The notes beneath the pieces are model-generated. The model was not told where the DNA came from and made no database searches. It saw only the letters and a program-made list of their open reading frames with translations. The position numbers and the translations under genes are program-made. This document shows positions 1 to 10,812 of a stretch of DNA of 64,000 nt, in pieces; positions within the stretch are counted from its first letter, which is position 1; each line of letters begins with the position of its first letter. The DNA is taken from NCBI RefSeq assembly GCF_037893015.1, contig NC_133658.1:886428977-886492976 (forward strand), written 5' to 3'. This DNA comes from Macrotis lagotis. Taxonomy: Eukaryota; Chordata; Mammalia; Peramelemorphia; Peramelidae.

Positions 1-333
1 ACATTGATGCAAACATTTTAAATAAAATATTAATAAATAATTGACAGCAGTATATAGAAAGATTATACAATATGATTTAGTTGCATTTATACCCAGAATG
101 TAGGTTTCATTCTACAAAAGGAAGATTTTAAGTTTAATAAGTCATGTGAGTATATATAATATATAAATGCATATTAATACATTTAATATATTTATGTTAT
201 TAATATATAAAATCTATAAAATCATGTATGCATTTATAAATAATAAAATACACAAATTATATCAAAAGATGCTGAAAAGACTTTTCACAAAATCCAACAA
301 CCATTCCTGTTACGTCAAAAAATACTTATAAAA
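1..333. other. AT-rich intergenic DNA, no gene seen
   Basis: This stretch is strongly AT-rich, with many TA and TAAT runs around 140-260 and no plausible exon. The reading frames are short and broken. It ends where a SINE begins. Confidence 0.6.
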
Positions 334-485
334 GGGGCAGCTAGGTGGCACAGTGGATAGAGCACTGACCCTGTAGTCAGGAGGACCTGAGTTAAAATCC
401 AGCTCACACACTTAATAATCACCTAGTTGTGTGAACTTGGGTAAGTCACTTAACCTCATTGTCTTCCAGAAATTTTTTTAAATAA
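334..485 (+). repeat. tRNA-derived SINE (young marsupial family)
   Basis: It opens with GGGGCAGCTAGGTGGCACAG, carries a tRNA-like B box (GAGTTAAAATCC) and the family's CACTTAATAATCACC middle, and ends in an A-rich tail. It lies head to tail with the next SINE. Confidence 0.85.
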
Positions 486-498
486 AGATATTTCTAAA

Positions 499-665
499 GG
501 GTGGCTATGTGGTACAGTGAATAGAGCACCAGCCCTGGAGTCAAGGAAGACCTAAGTTCAAATCTGACTTCAGACACTTAATAATTACCTAGCTGTGGGG
601 CCTTGGGCAAGTCACTTAACCCCATTGCCTTGCAAAAACCTAAAAAATAAAAAAAAATTTAAAAA
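499..665 (+). repeat. tRNA-derived SINE
   Basis: It begins GGGTGGCTATGTGGTACAG, has B box AGTTCAAATC and the body CACTTAATAATTACCTAGCT, and ends TTGCAAAAACC plus poly(A). The 73-codon frame at 595-816 is SINE sequence, not a gene. Confidence 0.85.
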
Positions 666-684
666 ACCCCAAACTTATAAACTG

Positions 685-960
685 TCAACTGTGTCAGACA
701 CTTTCCTAAGTGCTGGGGATACAAAAAAAAAAAAAGCAAAAACCAGTCTCTGTTCTCAAGGAGCTCAGTCTAATAGGGAGGCCAAGTACAAACAACTACG
801 TACAAACAAGATGTGAATAGGAGAAACTGGAGATAATCCACAGAGGGAAGACACTAAGATTGAAAAAGACTGAAAAATCTTCCTATAGAAGATGAAATTT
901 TAGGTGAGATTTGAAGGAACTCAAGGAAACCAGAAGACAGGGGCAGTCACAAAGGGTCAC
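685..960 (+). repeat. Ancient interspersed repeat, family not assigned
   Basis: The motif AAGTGCTGGGGATACAAA is followed by CTCAAGGAGCTCAGTCTAAT and a GAAGATGAAATTTTAGGTGA block. The same order of motifs recurs in fragments near 7440, 21230, 33640, 36900 and 49860. It is a very old mammalian repeat that I recognise but cannot name safely. Confidence 0.5.
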
Positions 961-1292
961 CCCCAAATTAATTAAGACAATAATTTCAGTGAAGTTTCAG
1001 GCTATAAAATAAATCCACTTAATCACCAGTATTTCTATATGTTACCAACAAAACTCAGCAGGAAAACTAGATGGAAAAAATGACTACAAGAGATATAAAA
1101 TACCAAAGGATTATTTTATAGAGCTAGAAAATAATAATAAAATTCATTACTCCTACTAGTAATCCTTTGGTATTGAAGAGGACCACACCAACCAATCAAA
1201 TGATTGGAGATTTGTGTTGTACAATTATATTTATTATAGTGAGGGGTTTGTTATTCATACCCTTTCTCACTTGCCTTTAAAGAATTGTTCCA

Positions 1293-2009
1293 CATTGTTG
1301 GTGGAGCTGTGACATTGTTGGTGGAGCTGTGACCTCATCCAACCTTTCTGGAGAGCAGTCTGGAACTACACCCGAAGGGCAACAAAAATGTGCATAACCT
1401 TTGACCCAGCAATACCACTACTGGCTCTATACCCTGAAGAGATGATGAAAAAGGGTAAAAACATCACTTGTACAAAAATATTCAGAGCAGCCCTGTTTGT
1501 GGTGGCAAAGAATTGGAAATCAAGTAAATGTCCTTCAATTGGGGAATGGCTTAGCAAACTGTGGTATATTTATGTCATGGAACACTATTGTTCTATTAGA
1601 AACCAGGAGGGAGGGGAATTCAGGGAAGCCTGGGGGGATTTGCAAGAACTGATGCTGAGTGAGATGAGCAGAACCAGAAAAATATTGTACACCCTAACAG
1701 CAACATTGGGGTGATGATCAACCTTGATGGACTTGTTCATTCCATCAGTGCAACAATCAGGGACAATTTGAGGCTGTCTATGATGGAGAATACCATCTAT
1801 ATCCAGAGAAAGAAATTTGTTTCTTCCTTAAGGATATGATTTCTCTCTCATACATTCAATTTGAATCAATGTATACCATGGAAACCATGTAAAGACTAGC
1901 AAATTGCCTTCTGTGGTGGGTGGGGGGAGGGAAGTAAGATTAGGGGGGAAATTATAAAACTCAAAATAAATAAAATCTTTAAAATAAAAAAAAACCTCCA
2001 AAGAAAAAA
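1293..2009 (+). mobile_element. 5'-truncated L1: ORF2 C-terminus and 3'UTR
   Basis: The frame at 1388-1711 reads FDPAIPLLALYPEE, then FRAALFVVAKNWKSSKCPSI and EWLSKLWYIYVMEHYCSIRN, which is the conserved C-terminal tail of mammalian L1 ORF2. A 3'UTR and an A-rich end near 1985-2009 follow. A perfect 14-base target-site duplication, AAAGAATTGTTCCA, flanks it at 1279-1292 and 2010-2023, so this is one complete target-primed insertion truncated at its 5' end. The first bases contain a 22-base tandem duplication (CATTGTTGGTGGAGCTGTGA repeated). Confidence 0.92.
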
Positions 2010-2023
2010 AAAGAATTGTTCCA

Positions 2024-2405
2024 TCCTAGGGCCTGATTTATAGGAAACAAGATTATCAGAGATGGTCTGGCTGCAGCAGGAGTCTCTTGGTCTTAAATGA
2101 TGTCATTTCCTCCCACATCAGCAAGGCTCCACAGGGCACCACCAATGCCAGTCAAGCACCAACAGTTGATATCTAGTAACAGAATACAACTATGGGTATG
2201 TTCTTACCTGTCTCTCAATAGGCAAGTAGTCAATACAGTCTTTCCTCTCAAACCTTCCATCTATGAATTATGAACTACTCACCAGTATAATACAGTTGGC
2301 AATAGTTTAAACACTAGAATAATGATACTTGCCTTCATAGGGCTATATGGCTCTGCTGTTAGTCAAAGACCAAGAATCTCAAAAGTAATAATGAAAAAAA
2401 GCAGC
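2024..2405. other. Gene-free intergenic stretch
   Basis: No exon, RNA gene or recognised repeat family is visible between the L1 and the next SINE. Confidence 0.5.
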
Positions 2406-2422
2406 AAAGATAGAGTCTAATA

Positions 2423-2575
2423 GGGCCGGCTAGGTGGCGTAGTAGATAGAGCACTGGCCTTGGAGTCAGGAGTACCTGAGTTCAAATCCGACCTCAGACA
2501 CTTAATAATGACCTAGCCGTGTGGCCTTGGGCAAGCCACTTAACCCCATTGCTTTGCAAAAACTAAAAAAAAAAA
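2423..2575 (+). repeat. tRNA-derived SINE with 17-base TSD
   Basis: It is a full-length copy starting GGGCCGGCTAGGTGGCGTAG and ending in poly(A). The 17-base direct repeat AAAGATAGAGTCTAATA flanks it at 2406-2422 and 2576-2592, indicating a recent L1-driven insertion. Confidence 0.92.
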
Positions 2576-2801
2576 AAAGATAGAGTCTAATAATATCAGA
2601 TCACAAACTACACCAAAAAGTAGTAATTATTAAAAGGATTTGATTAAAAAACAGAAAAGTCTATCAGTCAAATAGATTATCCTCTCCCATTTCCTTTAGC
2701 CCCATTGTACCTGCTATCATTCCATCTTTCTCTAATTTTGTTTCCGTATATTTACTTGTTCCTTTCCTGATCCTTTCAAACATAACTGGGTCTCCCCCAT
2801 T

Positions 2802-4121
2802 CTTTTTTTTCTTTATTTTTTTAATTTACACATTACTAAAATATTCTTGTTTAAGAGTAAATGTAATACCCCCTCCCCCACAAAAATATAGAACCTCATG
2901 AGAAATAAAGTAAAAGAAAGAGAAAAAAATGTGTTTCAGTCTGTGTTCTGATACCATCAGCTCTGTCTCAGGTGGATCGCATTCTTTATCGTAAGTCCAT
3001 CACAGAAGTTACTTTCATATTTTTTCCACTGTTGCTGTTGCTGATTGTAATTCCCTCCATCCATTCCCCACTACCATATATTATATTTTCTCTCTCCTTT
3101 CATTCAGACCCTCTTCTAAAATGTGCTGTAGGGGAGCTAAGTGATTCAGTGGACAGAGCACCAGCCCTGAGGCTAAGAGGCCCCAAGCCCACATACCACC
3201 CTAGAGACCCAGCAACCACCTGGCCCCATGGTCCCAGACAGGCCACCCAATCCCAGCACCTTGCAAAAAGTAAGAAAGAAAATGTGTTATATCTGACTAT
3301 ATTTTCCTATGATCTACCCTCTCCTCTATCACCCACATCCCCCCCTTTCTCCCTGTCCCCCTTCTTTCCTTTTTTCTCTAGATGTCTATACCCTATTGAG
3401 TGTGTATGCTGCTTCCTCTCTGAGCCATTTCTGATGAGAGTTAAAGGTTCCCTTATTCCCCTTGCCTTCCCCTTCCATACCGTTGCAAAAGTTCATTGCA
3501 AAAAAAAAATCTTTTATATGAAATATCTTAGCTTATTCCACCTCTCCTTTCTCTTAATCCCAGTACATTTCCCTTTTAGCCATTGACTCCATTTTAACAA
3601 TATAGTATATCTTCAAATTCAGCTCTTTCCTTCTACCTGCTCTATTAAATGGTTCATATGAATATTATCAGTATCATTTTTCTATGCAGGAATACATGTC
3701 GTTCATCATCATTAAGTCCCTCATATCTTACCCTTCTCCTCCACTTTCTATGCTTCACCTGAGTCCTGTATTTTGAAGTTCAAACTTTCTGTTCATCTCT
3801 GGTCGTTTTAACAGGAACATTTGAAATTCCCCTGTTTCATTGAAAGTCCATCTTTTCTCCTGAAAGAGGATGTTCAGTTTTGCTGGAGTTGATTCTTGGT
3901 TGTATTCTGAGCTCTTTTGCCTTCCGGAATATTATATTCCAAGCCCTACGAGCCCTTAATGTAGTTGCTGCTAAATCCTGTGTGATCCTGACTGCAGCTC
4001 CACGATATTTGAATTGTGTCCATCTGGCTGCTTGTAATATTTTTCTCTTTGACTTGGGAGTTCTGGAACTTGGCTATAATATTCCTGGGGGTTGATTTTT
4101 TTTGGATATCTTTCTGGGGGA
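2802..4121 (-). mobile_element. ORF1-only L1 derivative (HAL1-like), minus strand
   Basis: Read on the minus strand, 4095-3760 encodes the C-terminal domain of an L1 ORF1 protein (QFKYRGAAVRITQDLAATTL, then RRAWNIIFRKAKELRIQPRI). Downstream there is no ORF2: about 900 bases of 3' sequence lead straight into an A-rich tail (T-rich on the plus strand, 2802-2830). The 12-base repeat GTCTCCCCCATT flanks the unit at 2790-2801 and 4122-4133, so the ORF1-plus-tail unit looks like a genuine retrotransposed end rather than a chance break. HAL1 elements are known ORF1-only L1 relatives. An L1 copy with internal loss of ORF2 is the alternative. Confidence 0.65.
3131..3278 (+). repeat. Degenerate SINE nested in the HAL1-like copy
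   Basis: GGGGAGCTAAGTGATTCAGT and a TTGCAAAAAG tail mark an older SINE. Imperfect 13-base flanks (AAAATGTGCTGTA at 3118-3130, AAAATGTGTTATA at 3279-3291) suggest it inserted into the element. Confidence 0.7.
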
Positions 4122-4150
4122 GTCTCCCCCATTTTTAAAGAACCCAGCTA

Positions 4151-4306
4151 TGGGGCGGCTAGGTGGCGTAGTGGATAAAGCACCAGCCCTGGAGTCAGGA
4201 GTACCTGGGTTCAAATCTGGTCTCAGATACTTAATAATTACCTAGCTGTGTGGCCTTGGGCAAGCCACTTAACTCCATTTGCCTTGCAAAAAAACCTAAA
4301 AACAAA
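4151..4306 (+). repeat. tRNA-derived SINE with 14-base TSD
   Basis: It is a near-complete young SINE flanked by perfect AAAGAACCCAGCTA at 4137-4150 and 4307-4320. Confidence 0.93.
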
Positions 4307-4339
4307 AAAGAACCCAGCTAACTTTTGTCTTCCTTCTCT

Positions 4340-4960
4340 TAATCCAAACTCCTTGGAAAAAATCTCTCCACACTCATTTTTCCATTTTTTCCACTTTTTT
4401 TCTCTCTCTCATTCTTTTCATAGCCCCCTGAAATCTACCTTCTGTCTTCACCTCTCTACTGATATAGCTCTCTCCCCAAATACCAACAATCTCTTTGTTT
4501 GGAAAGCTAAATGACCTCTTCTCAATCCTCATTCTTCCTGATTCTGTTGATCACCCCTCTTCCTTATCACTCTTGGCTCTCAGGATTTTGGGGACTCTAC
4601 TTTCTCCTGCCTCTTCTACCTGTCTGACTGTTCCTTTACTCATTCATCATTCCACTAACTATGTGTACTCCAAGGCTATCTCCCTGAGCTCTCTTCTCTT
4701 TAACTTAGTGACCATATCACTTCCTCTGGGTTCCATTACTGTCTCTAAACTGAAGTTTCACTTATACTATGAATACAACTCAGTTCCCAAGTCTAAGAGT
4801 GTGGGATGGACTGTCTTCTCATTGGTGGAGATCAAAGTGTTGAGCTTAAGTAAGGGGACAGGTGGAGTTGGTGAGAGTGGGAGTCAGAACACTAGACTCT
4901 TTCAGTCATTTCACTTTCATCATGCTCTACCTTCCAGTTTTGAGAGAGAAGATGAATGAT
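4340..4960 (+). mobile_element. L2-type LINE relic (reverse transcriptase part)
   Basis: The frame from 4495 reads SVDHPSSLSLLALRILGTLL and then YVYSKAISLSSLLFNLVTIS, resembling the L2 RT block (...VDHPLLLDTL..., ...VPQGSVLGPLLF...), with many substitutions. It is a decayed fragment and encodes no product. Confidence 0.6.
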
Positions 4961-5660
4961 GCCAATTCCACTTCAGGTTACTGAAGGTAAAATAAAACTC
5001 TAGGAAGAAGCCAACATGAGAAGATTTGGAAGTCTCCTTCATATCCTTATTTCTAGCTTGTTCTACTAGAGACTTGGGGGAGTTTTCCCTCTCTTGATTG
5101 AACTGTGATAGCTTGCTTGCTACCAATGGGAGAATGCCTTCTCTCTATATTATCTTTGTATTCTTTCTCTGATTTCTGCTTTGCTATAAACTTGATTAAA
5201 TGGAATAGTTTGCTAATTGCTATATGTGTTCATTATGGAACTGTATTTGGTGGGAAGATGTCAAGTCTTGGATATAAAGCTTGGGTCCTCTCATTAATGA
5301 AGTGATCAGAAGTTTAGTTTGATGAAAATCACATCAACTAGATTAATAGAGAGTGGATAAATATTATTCTATTATATAGATTATATGTAAATATAATTCT
5401 CTCTGAGCAGAGCAAAGTGTTCAGTTTTCTGGCCCCAATCTCCTGTGTTCTTCTCTTCCTGGAAAGAAGTAAAAGCCTCCCTTGAAGAAGAGTAGAAAGA
5501 TGAGGCTGGAGATGTCTGTTCTGCCTCCCTTTAAGGCAGCCAAGGACATCCTCATACTACATGTGATGACAATCTCACTACCCATATACCTACATACACA
5601 TAGACATATAAATACATATATTTATATGTACATATATTTGTATAGATTTGTGTACAGCTT
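4961..5660. other. Gene-free stretch
   Basis: There are short frames only and no splice-bounded homology. A TA/CA-rich patch lies at about 5580-5650. Confidence 0.5.
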
Positions 5661-5663
5661 GAT

Positions 5664-5900
5664 TCTTTCTCTAAAAGTACATTACCTGCCTCTTGGATAT
5701 TTTAAACCAGATACATTGTGGATGTCTTTTAAACTCAACATGTCCAAAACTGAGCTCTGTTTCAAACTTTTTCTGAACTTCCTTATTACTGCTAAGGTGC
5801 TATCATTCAGTCACCCAGGTTAGCAATCTCAGTGGGCACTTTCCTTAACTTCTCCCTCTCACTCACCCCACATATCCACAGAGTTGACCGATCTCACTAT
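5664..5900 (+). mobile_element. L2-type LINE fragment
   Basis: It contains TTTTAAACTCAACATGTCCA and a GTCACCCAGGTTAGCAATCT block, both typical of the region downstream of the L2 RT domain. Confidence 0.6.
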
Positions 5901-6639
5901 TTTTCATCCATTGCACTGCTTAGACAAAGGCATAAGTATCCCTGACCAAGAGCAACTCCCATTTTAACAATAAGTACATATTATGTAGAACGGATTAAAT
6001 GGAGTGCTCAGAGAGGATTAGCACCTCTGGTATGAATGTTGGGGAGCCCTTTTCAGGCTTGGGCTCCAAGAAGCTGTAGCATGCACAGTGGCCACACCCC
6101 AGTAAAACCGTATCAACAGATAGTTATGCTAATTTCTTTAAAAAGTCAGATTTTTCTACATAGGTCTGTGGATGTCCACAGGTGGCTTTTTCTAAACTTG
6201 GAAGAATCACTTCTCTAATCAGTCCTATATGCATCTCTGCCATTTGGAAGGTCATTTTGGTTAGGAAGACTGACCTGTAAAAAAATGACGCTAGAGCTTG
6301 GATCTCATCCACTTCAGAATGAGTCACTCATAGAAAGAATAATGACAGTGGTGAGTGGGCGAGAAGGGTAAAGTATTGACATCTAAACAATTGATTTGAT
6401 CCATCAGGAGTTGCTTTGAAGGAGATTTTAAGGAAGTGACTTCATCTGAATGATTAGAAGTGGGGGCTCAGTTACTGCTGCCATCATTTCAACTGGGAAA
6501 GAGAAGTTGGAACACCAATATGAACTAGGACTCTTATCTACTATACTTCAAAACATCTCAGTAAGAGAAGTCAAGAGTGATAGAATTATAGACAAAAACA
6601 GAGGCTATCTTATCAGAAGTTAGAGGGAAAGTTACATCT
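5901..6639. other. Gene-free stretch
   Basis: Frames at 6036-6327 on both strands are short and show no recognisable protein. No repeat family was identified with confidence. Confidence 0.45.
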
Positions 6640-6725
6640 TAGCTTGAACAGTAGAGGTAAGATTTGAACCCAAGGCCTCTGGCTCTAGAGACCCTGCACT
6701 TTCTACTAGGCTATGGTGCCTCTGA
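6640..6725 (-). repeat. MIR fragment
   Basis: GTAAGATTTGAACCCAAGGC followed by CTACTAGGCTATGGTGCCTC is the reverse complement of the tRNA-like head of a MIR SINE. Confidence 0.55.
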
Positions 6726-6852
6726 GCATCTTACTTTCCAGAGGGAAAAAACTTAGACTCAAGTAGGGAAGGCAATGATCTGTTCAATGTCATATAGGTA
6801 GGTAGTAAGTAATACATACATATTTATATGTACACATATATGTGTAAGTTTG

Positions 6853-6960
6853 CTTGATTCTCTCTCTAAATGCACATTACCTGCCTCTTGACTATTTTAA
6901 ACTGAATGCACTGTAATTGTCTTTTAAACTCAACATGTCCAAAACAGAACTGTTTCAAAC
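6853..6960 (+). mobile_element. L2-type LINE fragment, local copy of 5664-5771
   Basis: TTGATTCTCTCTCTAAATGC, ACATTACCTGCCTCTTG and ACTCAACATGTCCAAAAC run in the same order as at 5664-5771, and the TA/CA-rich lead-in is shared too. It looks like an old local duplication. Confidence 0.6.
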
Positions 6961-6961
6961 C

Positions 6962-7175
6962 CACTTAATCTCTAAGCCTCAGTTTCTTTATCTGTAAAAT
7001 GGGTACAAAAGCACCCACTTCCAAGGGTTGAGAGGATAAAATGAAATGAAATATGTTAAAAACTTTGCAAACCTGAAAACAAAATTTGTGTATATATACA
7101 TATTCTTCTCATTTTTATTATTCATAGACCCTGGTATAGATTAGGCTCTTAATAAATATTTGTTGATTGACAATT
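6962..7175 (+). repeat. MIR SINE, plus strand
   Basis: It has CTCAGTTTCTTTATCTGTAA, then CACCCACTTCCAAGGGTTGA, and ends with CTCTTAATAAATATTTGTTG, the order expected for MIR. Confidence 0.75.
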
Positions 7176-7439
7176 AATTGATTGTTTATTGTTGGATTAG
7201 TACGCTAATTAGTACATGCAAAGACTGTAATACTATCAATGACAATAACATTAAGAGCAAAATTGAATAGTGTCTAATTATGATGGAAGGAGAGATAAGG
7301 AAATGTAGGTGAGAGACTAAGGGTTCAGAATGTTGCCTGGTGTTCACTGGTTTTGCTTAATTTTCTTTATCAGAAGGGAAGACTCACTGGGTAGTGGGAG
7401 GGGGCTAGTATCTTCAGAAATGATTGTGGGGTAAGGCAG

Positions 7440-7560
7440 TAAATAAATATTTACTATGGGCTGGAGATAAAAAGAAAGGCAAAAATAGGGTTCTTGCCCT
7501 CAGGGAGCTGTTTGTCTAATAAGGCAGAAAGCACGCTTGCAACTATGTCCATAAGCAGGA
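7440..7560 (+). repeat. Ancient unassigned repeat fragment
   Basis: AAATAAATATTTACTATGGG and CTTGCCCTCAGGGAGCTGTT match the start of the same old family seen at 685-960. Confidence 0.45.
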
Positions 7561-7611
7561 CACATGGAAGATATTGTTTTGATCTTTGTTTCTATAAAGA
7601 TTTACATCACC

Positions 7612-7965
7612 AGTATGTCTCAACTTGAAGGGAGGCCGAGCAGCACAGAATCATCAGCCTCACTCTCTCTTCCTGCGTCATCAAAGTCCAGCGATGACAC
7701 AAAAGTCAAGATGGCAGGTGCTGGCCTGGGATGCAGCGAATGACTTTGGCCTTTGGTGTCTGACCAAGCTCTAAGCTCTCCCCAGTCAACTTTGTGGCCA
7801 CTGGAACAAATTGTTCTCATCTACTCTTTCCTCAGGATGAAATCTCCACTTGTTTGGGGTGACTCAGTGACAGGTGTGATATCCCTTGGTTACCTTCCAT
7901 CTGGTTTAAACCATTTGCTAAGGAGGTTACCAAGTGTGGCTGTGGCTCATGCTTCAGCTTCTTGA
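7612..7965 (-). repeat. RTE-type LINE 3' fragment, minus strand
   Basis: The reverse complement reads GAGCTTGGTCAGACACCAAA, then TTGACTTTTGTGTCATCGCT and GACTTTGATGACGCAGGAAG, the same motif order as the plus-strand fragment at 24260-24460. It lies just upstream of the TLCD3B retrocopy. Confidence 0.6.
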
Positions 7966-8046
7966 AGTCACAGGTTGAGAGTTGGGTGAAGGGTTCTTTG
8001 CTAGTCCTCCCTGAATAGTCATACGCCCAACATGGAAAGTTATCTC

Positions 8047-8060
8047 AGAACAAAGACACT
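8047..8060 (+). repeat. Target-site duplication, left copy
   Basis: AGAACAAAGACACT recurs exactly at 10244-10257, immediately after the retrocopy's poly(A). It fixes the left edge of the insertion. Confidence 0.92.
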
Positions 8061-8459
8061 GCCCTATCTCTTTCCCTCTCTCTCCTCTCATAGTATGACC
8101 CCTTCCCTCTCCATCTTCATCTCTTTCCATCCTTCTATTTTTCCTTCTCCGCCCTCTCTTTATTTCTCCTTTTTTTCCTCTCAGTTCCCTATCCATTTCT
8201 CCCTTCTTTTCCTTTTCTCCCCATTCTCATTTTATTCTTTTTTTTCTCTCTTGTCTCTCCTGTTACTATTTCCTCTCTCCCCATCCTATCCTCTTTGTGT
8301 CCTTCCTGTCTATATTCTTTCTTTTCTTAATTTTTCTCTCCCTTCATCTCTACTTTCTGTCCCTTAACCAAAAGCCCTTTCTCTCTATCTCCTTCAGCAT
8401 CTCAGCTTCCCCAGTCCTTATTGCTCTACTCAATCTTCCCTGCCCCAGATCCCTGAGCC
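8061..8459 (+). other. Pyrimidine-rich leader of the TLCD3B retrocopy
   Basis: This is almost pure C/T sequence between the left duplication and the ATG. Frames through it (for example 8032-8367) are low-complexity Ser/Phe/Leu/Pro strings and are not genes. It is either the copied 5'UTR or an expanded CT tract. Confidence 0.6.
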
Positions 8460-10243
8460 ATGATGCTGTCTCCGATGGTGGCTGGGGGGGTTGTGTTCCA
8501 GGGACTCTTCCAAGAACACGCTCCAGAGGCTGCCCCAGCTGCGCTGGGAGGAGGCCGACGCAGTCACGCGGTCATTGTCTCAGCCAGGCTAGTGTCCTCA
8601 GTCCAAGCTATCGTGGCCTCCACAGCTGGCTACATTGTCTCTACCTCCTGCAAACATATCATTGATGACCAGCATTGGCTATCCTCAGCAGTGCCCTACT
8701 TCATCTGTGACATCTACGCCATGTTCCCGCGTCACTGGCACAAGGATGAGGGAGGGGCTGGCCCCCCAGGAGGCACTTGGGCTGTGGCCCGAGGCTACCT
8801 GCACAAGGAATTCCTGTCATGGTGCTGGTCTGTGTTCCACTATCAGTGGTGTGGCGCCAAGGCAAGGGGGACTTCTTTCTGGGTTGCATGCTGATGGCAG
8901 ACGTCAGCACACCCTTTGTCTGCCTAGGCGGGATCCTCATCCGGTACAAGCAGCAACACACCCTGCTGCACAAAGTGAATGGTCCCTTGATGCGGCTGAG
9001 CTTCCTGTGCTGTCGAGTGCTGCTCTTCCCCCTACCTGTACTGGGCCTACGGGCAGCATGCAGGCCTGCCCTTGCTCTCCGTACCCCTCAATATACCAGC
9101 CCATGCCAACCTGGGGGCCGCCCTGCTGCTTGCTCCACAGCTCTACTGGTTTTTCCTCATCTGCCGGGGAGCATGTTGCCTCTTTAGGCCTCAGGGACCC
9201 ACCCCTCCAGTCCCCCGTCAGCCCCCGGGACTTGACGATGGGCCCCGGGACTGAGGAGAGGGAGAGAGGTTGGGGCACCCATTCCTCCAGGAATTGGGCT
9301 CTGGGACTGATGGGTAGGGATGGGAACTAGGGTCCTCTCCAGTGGTCCTAAACCTGGAGGATAGGAATGGAGAAGTGGGAGGGGGGGAGTTTCTCCCTAT
9401 ATGATGGTAAAAGGGATGGAAGAGGGACCAGGCTTGTAAGAAACAGCTACCTCTCTTGTCCTCAGGGTGCCTGGGACTGAGGGACAGAGGGTTTGGAGTG
9501 GCCAACGATCTCCTTTGTGTAGGAACTAAGAAAGTAAGAAAGTGGAAATTAGGAGGCACCCTCCTGCATATATAACCCCAGGGATACCCTTTTTTCCCAA
9601 CTGTAATCTGCAGGGGGCCTAAAGGAGGGAAATTAAAAAGGAAGGTGCCTTATTCCACAGTAATTTAGGATAGGATGGACTAGGGGGGAGACTAACAGGG
9701 ATTATATTGGATCAAGAAGTAAATAATCTAGAGAAGGGCCCTCTCCTTTATGAAGGACATGACTATTTCCCTTCCCCATGTGCTGTAGTCTAGGGGAAGG
9801 CAGCTCCTAACCTCATGCATTCCCTCTGGGTGGGAGAGGTACCTCAAACCTCTTTGTGTCTCACCAGGGTATAGGCTGGCTACCCCTTAGAGCTAGCTAG
9901 CTCCTCTCCTACAGAGGCAGCCCAGCATCTTTCCAGACCCTTAGGATTTTTATTTATTTCCCCAGGTTTGTATTAGTTTCTTATGGGGAGGCAGACACTG
10001 ACAGGCCACACACCACCACCTGGCCCAGCCTCTTCATTGCTGAGTGCCCCACTTGGGGGAAACTGGGGGAAGGGCTCTTGCGCTCATTCCTTCAGGCTAT
10101 ATAATTTGGCCTTCTTGCCCTCTCCCACCTGTCCCTGGTGCTACAGACCTCTTGAGGCTTCCTCCAGATCCAGGAGCAGGGGGAACCTTGGGAGGTGCTA
10201 TATAAAGACCACTAATAAAGATGAGAGAAGCGTGGAAAAAAAA
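8061..10243 (+). pseudogene. TLCD3B: Processed pseudogene of TLCD3B (FAM57B)
   Basis: TLCD3B is a multi-pass TLC-domain membrane protein linked to ceramide synthesis. Here its whole coding region, from ATG at 8460 (MMLSPMVAGGVVFQGLF) to the TGA at 9252, lies in one block without introns. Segments VIVSARLVSSVQAI, ASTAGYIVSTSCKHIIDDQH, WRQGKGDFFLGCMLMADVST, YKQQHTLLHKVNG and NLGAALLLAPQLYWFFLICR are near-identical to the remembered human protein. They fall in several reading frames, and segments after LSSA and after HKEFL are missing, so it cannot encode the full protein. A 3'UTR of about 950 bases ends with AATAAA at 10214-10219 and a short poly(A). Perfect 14-base duplications flank it (8047-8060, 10244-10257). 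The 400 bases before the ATG are pyrimidine-rich and presumably 5'UTR. The retained similarity suggests moderate age. Confidence 0.93.
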
Positions 10244-10257
10244 AGAACAAAGACACT
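10244..10257 (+). repeat. Target-site duplication, right copy
   Basis: It is identical to 8047-8060 and directly follows the retrocopy's A-run. Confidence 0.92.
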
Positions 10258-10299
10258 AAGGGTATCCATTGGGTAGGAAAGATCTCCAGTGTAAGCTGG

Positions 10300-10795
10300 G
10301 AGTCTTGAAAAGAAGCAAGGAAGTTAGGGCGTAGAGGTAAGAAGAGAGGATATGCCACAGGATGGTCAGCTTAGAGATGGAGGACAAGAGTGCTGTGGTT
10401 GAGAAATAGCATTAAAGCTGGAGAAACTGGATTGTGGTATGTGAATGGGAATAAAGTGTTAAAAAATGGACTGTTAGGAAGCTTATGACTTCAGTATTTT
10501 GTATCACCTTTAGGTAATAGGGAATTTATTGAATAAATTGGGTGGGTTGGCATGGTCAGATCTCTATCTCAAGAAAATCACTGAGTGGAGAATGGATGAA
10601 AGTGAGGAGATACTTGAGATAGAGAGATCAGATTATTAGAATAATCCTGCTTTGAAGTGATGGGAGCCTAGATCAGGGAGGTGGTTGTACTTATGCAGAT
10701 AAGATGCAATGAAGGTAGAGAGACAAGATTTGACAACAGAGGGCATTTATGTTGTGAGTCAAAATGAGGAATTGAGGAAGACTTTGAGGTCATTA
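10300..10795 (+). repeat. Ancient unassigned repeat, internal part
   Basis: GGCATGGTCAGATCTCTATC, AAGAAAATCACTGAGTGGAG and AAGATGCAATGAAGGTAGAG follow the order of the long old family also present at 49850-50760. There is no coding potential. Confidence 0.45.
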
Positions 10796-10812
10796 ATTAA
10801 AAAATTAATTTA

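Noticed and set aside
334-485. tRNA-like A and B boxes suggesting a tRNA gene
   Set aside because: It belongs to a dispersed SINE family with many copies and an A-rich tail, with no intact cloverleaf.
8032-8367. Ser/Phe/Leu-rich 111-codon frame resembling a membrane protein
   Set aside because: It is a translation of a pyrimidine tract and crosses the retrocopy boundary.
8635-9559. Several overlapping frames of 100-230 codons on both strands
   Set aside because: They are alternative frames of the TLCD3B retrocopy, whose conserved residues are split between frames.
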